A stretch of 64,000 nt of DNA, taken from the NCBI GenBank assembly GCA_021732975.1, contig JAKFWC010000011.1:124001-188000 (forward strand), given 5' to 3'. A program made the translations under genes and the position numbers. Origin of the DNA: Planctomycetaceae bacterium (GTDB lineage Bacteria; Planctomycetota; Planctomycetia; Planctomycetales; Planctomycetaceae). Numbering within the stretch: the stretch's first letter is position 1; each line of letters opens with the position of its first letter. Below are positions 27,270 through 34,477 of this stretch, piece by piece. The notes under the pieces were generated by a model that saw only the letters and a list, made by a program, of their open reading frames with translations, did not search any database and was not told where the DNA came from.

Positions 27270-27462
27270 CCCCGACTGCCACTCGCGCCGACTGTCAGAA
27301 AAGTTTGACCCACGCCAGTCACCCAGCGCCCGCATTTGCTCTACGTTTGACCACGAGGCAGAAAATCGGTACTGTGACTAGGTCAAAATAGAGGGACCAA
27401 CGCTGTTGACTCCTCCGCATTCGGAGTCTGAGACACGGCGGTAACGAAGAGCATTAAGCGAT

Positions 27463-28722
27463 ATGCAGTCGGAGAAACGATTCGAAGATTTAGGGCTGTG
27501 TGCCCGTTCTCTTGATGGTTTGCGAAAAGCGGGGTTCACCCGTCCCAGTCCGATTCAGGCCGCTCTCATTCCCGTCGCGCTCGCGGGGAATGACTGCATC
27601 GGTCAGGCTCAAACCGGCACCGGTAAAACCGCTGCGTTTGTGCTGCCGATTCTGGAGCGGATCGACTTTGACTCGACGAAGACGCAGGTGCTGGTGCTCA
27701 CCCCCACCCGGGAATTGAGCCAGCAGGTCGAAGAAGAAGCCAAACGGCTGTCCGTGAGTCACGAAGTCCGCACGGTCTGTCTCGTTGGCGGGAAACCACT
27801 CAAGCCGCAAATCGCGGCACTGCACCGCGGCGCGCAAATCGTCATCGGCACCCCCGGTCGTGTCATCGATCTGATGATGCGGAAAGATTTGATCCTCGAT
27901 CATCTGCGGTTCGTGGTTCTCGACGAAGCCGACCGGATGCTCGACATTGGTTTCCGACCGGATATCGAACGGATTTTGAAGCATTGCCCCAGCGAACGGC
28001 AGACCCTGTTGCTGTCCGCGACGTTGCCTCCGCCGGTGGAGCGTCTCGCACAAAAATACATGCGCGACCCGCAACGCGTCGATCTCTCGGTGAAAAACGT
28101 CGGTCAATCGACGATCGAGCAGTTCTACATCTCCGTCGACCACGACCGCAAACTGCGCGTGCTGGTGCAGTTGCTGATCGAACAGCGGCCGCAGCAGGCG
28201 ATCGTTTTCACCCGTACCAAACGCATGGCGGAAAAGGTTTACGCCCAGTTTGAAGGGCGATTGGCGAATAGCGCGTTCATTCATGGTGACCTCGCCCAGT
28301 CGTCGCGCGACCGGGTGATGAAGCAATTCCGCGAAGGCAAAATCCGGCTGCTGATCGCGACCGATGTGATGGGGCGCGGGATTGATGTCAGCGGCATCTC
28401 CCACATCATCAACTTCGATATCCCCGAAGACTGCGACGACTACGTCCACCGCGTCGGCCGGACCGGGCGGTTGTCCTCCACGGATTGCAAAGGGACCGCG
28501 TTTACCTTCGTCTGTCTCGATGAAGGTCAGCAACTGACGAACATCGAAATCCGCATTAACAAGCCGCTGGAAGAATACCGCGTCCGGAAAGTGGAAGCGT
28601 CGCGCCCCCGTCCGCCGCGACAGCACGTGAAAGACATCCAGTCCGAGATCACGGTCATTCGTCCGACCGCCGCCGAAGAGGACGATTGGCCCGTCTTCGA
28701 TGATGTCGTCACGGAAGCCTAA
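27463..28722 (+). CDS. DEAD-box RNA helicase
   Basis: A 419-residue ATP-dependent RNA helicase of the RhlE/CsdA type. It shows the Q motif region (FTRPSPIQAALIPVAL), motif I AQTGTGKT, motif Ia PTRELSQQ, motif II VLDEADRML, motif III LLSATL, and motif VI HRVGRTGR. The C-terminal 60 residues are basic. It is likely to act in ribosome assembly or RNA turnover in the cytoplasm. It is followed after 39 bases by an ArnT-like membrane protein gene. Confidence 0.95.
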   Translation: MQSEKRFEDLGLCARSLDGLRKAGFTRPSPIQAALIPVALAGNDCIGQAQTGTGKTAAFVLPILERIDFDSTKTQVLVLTPTRELSQQVEEEAKRLSVSHEVRTVCLVGGKPLKPQIAALHRGAQIVIGTPGRVIDLMMRKDLILDHLRFVVLDEADRMLDIGFRPDIERILKHCPSERQTLLLSATLPPPVERLAQKYMRDPQRVDLSVKNVGQSTIEQFYISVDHDRKLRVLVQLLIEQRPQQAIVFTRTKRMAEKVYAQFEGRLANSAFIHGDLAQSSRDRVMKQFREGKIRLLIATDVMGRGIDVSGISHIINFDIPEDCDDYVHRVGRTGRLSSTDCKGTAFTFVCLDEGQQLTNIEIRINKPLEEYRVRKVEASRPRPPRQHVKDIQSEITVIRPTAAEEDDWPVFDDVVTEA

Positions 28723-28729
28723 TCCGCTG

Positions 28730-28747
28730 GCGGTTTCGCGCCCCGCG
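28730..28747 (+). repeat. short repeat family H, copy 1
   Basis: The 18 bases GCGGTTTCGCGCCCCGCG recur at 45074-45091 exactly, and nearly so at 61039-61058. All three copies have the same orientation and lie 8, 24 and 57 bases after the stop codon of a plus-strand gene. Confidence 0.6.
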
Positions 28748-28760
28748 GAGAGCGCTCTCC
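28747..28760. promoter_or_regulatory. 14-base palindrome just before a start codon
   Basis: GGAGAGCGCTCTCC is a perfect palindrome ending one base before the GTG at 28762 and contains the ribosome-binding site GGAG. It could hide or expose the start of the following gene, or be an operator. Confidence 0.35.
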
Positions 28761-28761
28761 C

Positions 28762-30576
28762 GTGCCGTTGGTTCTCTCGCGAATGGTGTCACCTCCCGCT
28801 CCCAACGTTGTTCAACCCGTGGGATGGGGCTGGCAGCTTTTCGCCTGGTCAGTCGCGGTAGCACTCTCCTGGTGGGGTTTTCAGGGGACGTTCGCCGAAT
28901 GGCCGACGGACCTCGCGCTTGCCACGCTCGGCTGGTTACTGCTGGGACCGGTGGCGTGGTTTCTGGTCCGCCAGCGCCGCACGGCCGTTGCCGCGGTGAC
29001 AGTCGGACCACTTCATTTCACCCCGCAGGATTTCGTGGCCAGTCTCGTTATCGGCGGGCTGGCCTTCGCGCTATCTGTCGCGACGGCTCTGCCGCAGTGG
29101 TCGTTGCCGCCGGCGTATCACGATGAATACAGCTACCTCTTCCAGGCGGAAACGCTGCTGGCGGGACGGTTGAGTTGGCCGAGCGCGGCATCGCATCCGG
29201 AACTATTCGATCAGATGCACGTCTTGAACGAAGGCCGCATGGCCTGCCGTTACTACCCGGGAACGGGGTTGTGGATTGCGCCGTGGCTGGCGATCGGTCT
29301 GCCGTATTTCGGCCATTGGGTGGCCGGGGCGCTGAGTGCCGTGCTGGTGTACTGGATCGGGCGTGAACTTTCTGATCGCTGGGTGGGTACGGTGGCGGGA
29401 ATCATGTTCGCGGCAGCTCCCGGTCCGGCCTTGTTCAGCAACCTATTGCTGGCCCATCATCCCACGATGCTCGCATTGCTGGTCTTCACGCTCTGGTTTC
29501 TGCGCGGAATGAAGCACGGCGGAGCAGGGAACTGGCTGATCGCGGGGTGCGGTCTGGCTATGGCAATGCTCTGTCGCCCCATGACCGCGGCCGGGTTCGC
29601 GCTGCCATTTGGAGTCTGGGCGCTGGGGCGTTGTGGACGCGCGATTCACTCTCGGCATCTGGGGGATTGTCGAAAGCTCATCGTCGGACTCGGGCTGCCG
29701 CTGATGATCGGCTGGGGCGCGATGCTCCTCTACAACCACGATATCACCGGCAACGTGCTTCGCTCGCCGTATCAGGTCTATACCGATCTCTACACCCCGC
29801 GGCATGTGTTCGGCCTCAACAACGTCGTCCGCGGCGAGCAACATCTCGGGCCGAAAGTCTTGCAGAGCTACGACACGTGGGCCGAGAATCTTACCCCTTC
29901 CAAAGCCTGGGAGAACGTGCTGAATCGACTGATTTCCACGGCGATGTTTACGGTCGACATGCCGTTGTTGCTGGTCACGCTGATTCTAAGCGTCGTCCTC
30001 TGGTCGCGGATGCCGACCGGCTGGAAGCTCGTGTCCGCAGCAATTGTTTCGCTACACGCGTTCCATTGGCCGTATTGGTATGTCGGCATCTTCGGCTGGC
30101 ACTACGTCTTTGAATCGGCCCCTCTTTGGTGTCTGCTGCTGGCCTATGTGGGCCGATGCTTGCAGCAGACGTGGACCGCTCAGCAACGGGATCTCCTGCC
30201 CATCTGGTCCGCAGGATTTCTCGCGATCGCCTGGATAGGGATGTACGTCGACGCGGGTGACGCATGGACATCCCGCTGGAAAAAAGGGATTAGTGTGATG
30301 GCCTACCCCCGGCAGCAATACGCTGCATTTCAAGAGGTTTTACGACGAGAGGTGACGGAACGGCCCGCCCTGGTCTTGATAGATGGTCCGCACGATGGAC
30401 AACAGTTGGACTTCGTCATCAACCATGCCGGACTAACGGCCCCGGTTCTTCTCGGCCGCTTTCGCGAAGGTCAAACCGCTGTAGCCGCCATCGCCATTGC
30501 ATATCCCGATCGGAAACTTTATCGCTATCACATCGATCAAAAACGAATCGAACGGCTCCCGTTCCCAGAGAAATAA
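28762..30576 (+). CDS. ArnT/PMT-like polytopic membrane glycosyltransferase
   Basis: About 604 residues with roughly eleven hydrophobic segments. The first extracytoplasmic loop contains PAYHDEYSYLFQAETL, with the acidic pair DE expected for dolichyl/polyprenyl-phosphate-sugar transferases, and a second loop PGTGLWIAPWL with the P-G that follows. A soluble C-terminal region (about 510-604) is rich in short beta strands. GTG 28762 is used, with GGAGAG upstream; ATG 28783 is the alternative. A bidirectional terminator follows. Substrate unknown; the general family is reliable. Confidence 0.85.
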   Translation: MPLVLSRMVSPPAPNVVQPVGWGWQLFAWSVAVALSWWGFQGTFAEWPTDLALATLGWLLLGPVAWFLVRQRRTAVAAVTVGPLHFTPQDFVASLVIGGLAFALSVATALPQWSLPPAYHDEYSYLFQAETLLAGRLSWPSAASHPELFDQMHVLNEGRMACRYYPGTGLWIAPWLAIGLPYFGHWVAGALSAVLVYWIGRELSDRWVGTVAGIMFAAAPGPALFSNLLLAHHPTMLALLVFTLWFLRGMKHGGAGNWLIAGCGLAMAMLCRPMTAAGFALPFGVWALGRCGRAIHSRHLGDCRKLIVGLGLPLMIGWGAMLLYNHDITGNVLRSPYQVYTDLYTPRHVFGLNNVVRGEQHLGPKVLQSYDTWAENLTPSKAWENVLNRLISTAMFTVDMPLLLVTLILSVVLWSRMPTGWKLVSAAIVSLHAFHWPYWYVGIFGWHYVFESAPLWCLLLAYVGRCLQQTWTAQQRDLLPIWSAGFLAIAWIGMYVDAGDAWTSRWKKGISVMAYPRQQYAAFQEVLRREVTERPALVLIDGPHDGQQLDFVINHAGLTAPVLLGRFREGQTAVAAIAIAYPDRKLYRYHIDQKRIERLPFPEK

Positions 30577-30579
30577 CTC

Positions 30580-30605
30580 GAAGCCCAGCCATTGCCACGG
30601 CTGGG
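30580..30605. repeat. short palindromic repeat family F, copy 1
   Basis: A 26-base element with a CCCAGCC/GGCTGGG stem. It matches 25 of 26 positions of the reverse complement of 34452-34477. It begins just after the stop codon of the ArnT-like gene. Confidence 0.7.
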
Positions 30606-30618
30606 AGACTTGTTACCG

Positions 30619-30672
30619 ACAAAAAAAGAAAGCGGTCCGCTGAACAGGAATGTTCAACGGACCGCTTTTCGG
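30619..30672. terminator. bidirectional terminator
   Basis: AAAGCGGTCCG (30629-30639) pairs perfectly with CGGACCGCTTT (30658-30668). It is preceded by an A-run and followed by TTTC, so it works on both strands for the convergent ArnT-like gene and the Cys-rich protein gene. Confidence 0.85.
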
Positions 30673-30729
30673 ATGTGCTCAGCGATCGATCCTTCACACG
30701 GGAAAGTGCAAAAGTCGATGGCCAGAGAC

Positions 30730-31194
30730 TTATTTCGGCGGAGCCGGGGTGTCGACAACGGCCGGCTTCGGTGCTTCACCGAGAGCGCCATCGACCGGAA
30801 CCGGAGGAGCGCCAGCGGCCGCCGGAGCGACTTGGCTGGTGGTGCCGCAAGCACCGCAGGCGGCCGGAGCCGGAGCACAGCAGGTGGCGCGCGGAGCACA
30901 GCAGGTCGGAGCCGGAGCGGCACAAACCGGAGCCGGAGCACAAACCGGGGCCGCCGGAGCGCAGCAGCTCGGAGCCGGAGCACCGCACGACGGAGCGACG
31001 TTGCAGCAACCGCGGTTCTTGACCTTGCGGACCTTCACGCGGCGGGCGGAGTAGCAGCCACCGCAGCTGTCGCCACAGCTCGAAACCACCGGGGCAGCAC
31101 AGCCACAGTCGTTCTTACGGGAGAACAGACCGGCATCGACCGATGTCGCTGCCATGAGCAACGCGACCGTTGCCATCACCAATCCACGAACCAT
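30730..31194 (-). CDS. exported Cys/Ala/Pro-rich protein
   Basis: About 154 residues. A signal peptide (LVMATVALLMAATSVDAG) is followed by a cysteine-rich part (CGCAAP, CGDSCGGC) with a basic stretch, then repeated Cys-Ala-Pro units such as CCAPAAPVCAPAPVC and a Pro/Ala tail. About one residue in seven of the mature protein is Cys. It is probably a disulphide-cross-linked cell-wall or surface protein, as proposed for planctomycetes. The start at 31194 follows AAGGAG by 6 bases; the longer frame starts inside the ribosome-binding region. Confidence 0.8.
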   Translation of the reverse strand: MVRGLVMATVALLMAATSVDAGLFSRKNDCGCAAPVVSSCGDSCGGCYSARRVKVRKVKNRGCCNVAPSCGAPAPSCCAPAAPVCAPAPVCAAPAPTCCAPRATCCAPAPAACGACGTTSQVAPAAAGAPPVPVDGALGEAPKPAVVDTPAPPK

Positions 31195-31561
31195 AATCAT
31201 CTCCTTGCAAAAAACACCGAGGTCGATCTGTAAAGAACCCCCCGGAGAGTCCGTCACCGGGCGGCTGTCGTATCACCCTTTCTTCCGCTGGTGTCAGGCG
31301 AAAGAGAAGGATTGTGGAGTTGTTAAGTCGGGTAGACCACGGCAACCTTAACGACAATAGCGGTTAAGATAGCGAGGTGGGGTGGAAAATCCAACGAAAC
31401 GGGGGTCGACAAACGCATCTTTCTGACAGATGGTTCGCCAAGCCTACCTCGCGCGATTTTGTGGGAGGGTATGCATTCCGATCTGCCGTGGATCCAGCAT
31501 ACGCCATCGATTGGCAAAAATTGCAGTCAATTTGTTGTAACTGTTTATTTAGGATCGTGTT
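31195..31561. other. intergenic region between Cys-rich gene and folP
   Basis: About 367 bases between divergent genes; both promoters should be here. Apart from the AAGGAG before 31194, only A/T-rich stretches near 31510-31560 were seen. No gene or repeat recognised. Confidence 0.5.
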
Positions 31562-32455
31562 GTGGTGAATCATGCCGTGCTTGGTCGGACTTCCGTATGG
31601 CGGATTGTAGGAGAAACGCTGACTTGGACCGGGCGGCCGTTGCTGATGGGGATTGTGAATATTACCCCCGATAGTTTTTCCGACGGCGGCCAGAATCTCG
31701 ATGTCGACCGCGCCGTTGAGCATGCCTTGCGACTGGAGGCCGACGGAGCAGACATCCTCGACTTGGGGGCGGAATCGACCCGTCCCGGTGCTGCGCCGGT
31801 TGCCCTTGCGGATGAACTCGCCCGGCTGATTCCGGTCGTGGAACGACTCGCCGGTCGCGTGCGGGTTCCGCTGTCGATTGATACCTATAAGGCAGAAGTC
31901 GCCCGGCAGGCGATGGCGTGTGGGGCCAAGATCGTGAACGACATTTCAGGGCTTCAATTTGATCCGGAGATGCCCCGGATTATCGCGGAATCGGGTGCCG
32001 GGATCGTTTGCATGCACATTCAGGGAACGCCGCAAACAATGCAACTGAATCCCTGTTACGACAATGTGGTTGCGAACATTGTCCAGTATTTCACGAACCG
32101 CTTGCAGGCCATGCAGGCGGTCGGAATCAGCCCCGAGCAAGTCGTTTTCGATCCGGGCATCGGCTTTGGAAAAACGGCCGAACACAATCTCGAAATTCTT
32201 TCCCATATTTCCACATTGCAATCCGCGGGACGACCCGTCCTGATCGGACACTCGCGCAAAGGTTTTTTGAAGCGCGTGCTGGGTCGCACTGTCGATGAAC
32301 GGTCAAGTGGAACGCTGGGGGTCTCGATTGCACTGGCGGAGCAAGGGGTAGAACTCCTTCGGGTGCATGATGTTGCGGCGACGCGCGACGGACTTGTTGC
32401 CTGGCAGACGGTGCGGGAATGGCCAGCCGGGCAGGGTCAGTTACCCCCGGCTTAG
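31562..32455 (+). CDS. folP: dihydropteroate synthase
   Basis: A 297-residue enzyme joining 6-hydroxymethyl-7,8-dihydropterin pyrophosphate and p-aminobenzoate in folate synthesis, in the cytoplasm. It shows the classical motifs GIVNITPDSFSDGG, ILDLGAESTRPGA, SIDTYKAEVA, NDISGL, DPGIGFGKT and IGHSRKGFL. The frame opens with two GTG codons (31562, 31565); the true start within this short stretch is uncertain. No other folate gene is in the window. Confidence 0.96.
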   Translation: MVNHAVLGRTSVWRIVGETLTWTGRPLLMGIVNITPDSFSDGGQNLDVDRAVEHALRLEADGADILDLGAESTRPGAAPVALADELARLIPVVERLAGRVRVPLSIDTYKAEVARQAMACGAKIVNDISGLQFDPEMPRIIAESGAGIVCMHIQGTPQTMQLNPCYDNVVANIVQYFTNRLQAMQAVGISPEQVVFDPGIGFGKTAEHNLEILSHISTLQSAGRPVLIGHSRKGFLKRVLGRTVDERSSGTLGVSIALAEQGVELLRVHDVAATRDGLVAWQTVREWPAGQGQLPPA

Positions 32456-32572
32456 CGAGGTTTTAGAGTCATTTTCCTGTCGGTGGCAGACTTCGCGGGT
32501 CCGGTTGCCCCGACTTTGCCGATAACTCCGAATAGCGCGAGTTTCGCGATCTCGTTTTCGGGACGGATTGTC

Positions 32573-33286
32573 ATGAGCCCCTGTCACGGATGTCATGCCG
32601 GTTGCTGCCGTGCGTTCGCCGTCCCGCTGACGGGAGCGGATGTGCTGCGGATTGAGCGTCGACTGGGGCTGAACTTCTGGGAATTCGCCTGCCGCTGGGA
32701 AGACCGCGATCACGCGATTTCTCACGGCGTTGTGCCGCAGTTCTTCTTCGACGACTCCCCCGGTGTTCCGTTCGTCATCTCGCTGATGCACGTCGACAGT
32801 CAGACATTTCCCGGCACGACCAAGTGCCGGTTCCTGACGGAGCAGCCGCGAACGGCCGAGCATCCGTTGGGACAGGCGGCATGCTCGATTCATGGGCAAC
32901 ACCCGATGGCGTGCCGCGTTTTCCCCACTCGTCTGAGCGACTCCGGCCAGCTCGCGGTGCTGTACGATGTTCCCGAGCAATCGCAGCGCGATCCGGATCA
33001 TGAAGCCTATCGGCTCTGTCCGCGTCCCTGGCAACCCGATGATGTCGATCCGGTCGACGGCATTGGAAATCTGGTACTGATGAACTTCGAGTTGCAGTTC
33101 TTCCACCAGGTTGCAAACTCATGGAATCGGTCTCCGCAGGCTTGGGATATTTTCCCGGAGTTTCTGCGGATGGTCTACGAGAACCGCGTGATCAAAGCGC
33201 CGCCGGTCTCGGAAGAAGATGCGGTTAGTTGGCCGGCCACACTGCCATTCAGCCCGCCGGCCTTCACACCACGAAAAGTTGCGTGA
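32573..33286 (+). CDS. YkgJ-family cysteine-cluster protein
   Basis: About 237 residues with a conserved Cys cluster: CHGCHAGCC near the N-terminus, then CRFL, CSIHGQHPMACRVFPT and further down LCPRPW. The pattern matches the Zn/Fe-chelating YkgJ/YcgN family, thought to bind a metal cofactor; the exact role is unknown. The ATG at 32573 has ACGGA upstream; an in-frame GTG at 32483 would add 30 residues with no family match. It follows folP by 117 bases. Confidence 0.85.
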   Translation: MSPCHGCHAGCCRAFAVPLTGADVLRIERRLGLNFWEFACRWEDRDHAISHGVVPQFFFDDSPGVPFVISLMHVDSQTFPGTTKCRFLTEQPRTAEHPLGQAACSIHGQHPMACRVFPTRLSDSGQLAVLYDVPEQSQRDPDHEAYRLCPRPWQPDDVDPVDGIGNLVLMNFELQFFHQVANSWNRSPQAWDIFPEFLRMVYENRVIKAPPVSEEDAVSWPATLPFSPPAFTPRKVA

Positions 33287-33390
33287 ACTGAGCAGCGCGG
33301 TAGCCAACCGTGTCATCGGAACGCACAATGTCGCCGCCGAATGAAATCGGCTCATCGACATGATTCACTTTTCCGTAAGGCGTTCCGGTC

Positions 33391-34446
33391 GTGACGACAG
33401 CCGATTTTGGCCCGGCGGCAACCTTGCCGATGCTCCGCTTACGGGCGGAACTGATGCGCGCAGTGCGCGAGTTCTTCGATCGCCAGGGTTACTGGGAAGT
33501 TGACACGCCGCTGCTGTCAGCGGAGATCGTTGTGGATGCGTGGCTCGAACCATTCGCCTGCGCGTGGCTCCCGGAACCGACGCAGTGGCAGTCAACCACG
33601 TCGTCGCTGCGATATCTGCAAACATCGCCCGAATTTGCGATGAAGCGGTTACTCGCCGCAGGAGCCGATGCGATCTATCAGTTCGGGAAAGTTTTTCGCA
33701 ACGGTGAGGCCGGCCACCGACATAACCCCGAATTCACGATGATCGAATGGTACCGCGTGGGGGATGATCATCACGCGCAGATGGATGTGACCGAAGCGCT
33801 GGTGCGAACAGTCATCACTCATGCTCGCCAGCTGTTAACGGTTTCCTCACGAACGGCTCGTGTCGATGCAGTTCTCGCCGGACCGTCGTTCCTGCGAATG
33901 TCGTATGACGATGCCTTTGCCGCAGCAACGGGTGTGAAACCCCTAACCGCAGGAACGAGCGAACTGCATCACCTGGCCGAGCGGAAACAACTCACGCCAC
34001 CACCGGGCCTGGATGCAGAAGATCGCGACGGCTGGCTCAATTGGTTGCTTGCGGAGTTGATTGAGCCACACCTGGGGCGCGATATTCCCGTGTTTCTCTG
34101 CGATTATCCCGCGTCACAGGCCGCGCTGGCCAAGACACATCGACGTGATGACGGTGTCGAAGTCGCCCATCGCTTTGAACTCTACATCGATGGAATGGAG
34201 TTCTGTAACGGGTACCACGAACTGACGGATGCCGCGATTTTGCGCGAACGGATCATCGCGCAGTCGGCAATACGCGAGGCGGCGGGCTATCGTCCACTGC
34301 CCCGCGACAGCCGTCTGTTAGATGCGATGGACGTGGGGTTGCCCGAGAGTGCCGGGGTTGCCCTGGGGTTCGATCGGCTGATGATGTTCGCGGTCGGGGC
34401 GGACAAGATTGATGACGTGATCCCGTTTCCGTTTGATCGCGCTTGA
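33391..34446 (+). CDS. epmA: EF-P-(R)-beta-lysine ligase EpmA (lysyl-tRNA-synthetase-like)
   Basis: A 351-residue class II aminoacyl-tRNA-synthetase-like protein lacking the anticodon-binding domain. Motif 2 is FRNGEAGHRHNPEFTMIEWYR, shown here at about residues 101-121, and motif 3 is GVALGFDRLMM near the C-terminus. EpmA attaches (R)-beta-lysine to elongation factor P to help translate polyproline runs. No epmB (lysine 2,3-aminomutase) or efp gene lies in the window, so the modification pathway must be completed elsewhere. The full lysS is at 54153-55616. The start is the GTG at 33391. Confidence 0.92.
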   Translation: MTTADFGPAATLPMLRLRAELMRAVREFFDRQGYWEVDTPLLSAEIVVDAWLEPFACAWLPEPTQWQSTTSSLRYLQTSPEFAMKRLLAAGADAIYQFGKVFRNGEAGHRHNPEFTMIEWYRVGDDHHAQMDVTEALVRTVITHARQLLTVSSRTARVDAVLAGPSFLRMSYDDAFAAATGVKPLTAGTSELHHLAERKQLTPPPGLDAEDRDGWLNWLLAELIEPHLGRDIPVFLCDYPASQAALAKTHRRDDGVEVAHRFELYIDGMEFCNGYHELTDAAILRERIIAQSAIREAAGYRPLPRDSRLLDAMDVGLPESAGVALGFDRLMMFAVGADKIDDVIPFPFDRA

Positions 34447-34451
34447 AGCAC

Positions 34452-34477
34452 CCCAGCCATGGCAATGGCTGGGCTTC
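34452..34477. repeat. short palindromic repeat family F, copy 2
   Basis: CCCAGCCAT pairs with ATGGCTGGG (34452-34460 with 34465-34473). It is the inverted match of 30580-30605. The TAG stop of the coiled-coil gene (34479-34477) begins at its right edge, between the convergent epmA and coiled-coil genes. Confidence 0.7.

Noticed and set aside
33391-34446. Second lysyl-tRNA synthetase
   Set aside because: It lacks the anticodon-binding domain and is shorter; EpmA fits better, and lysS is at 54153-55616.
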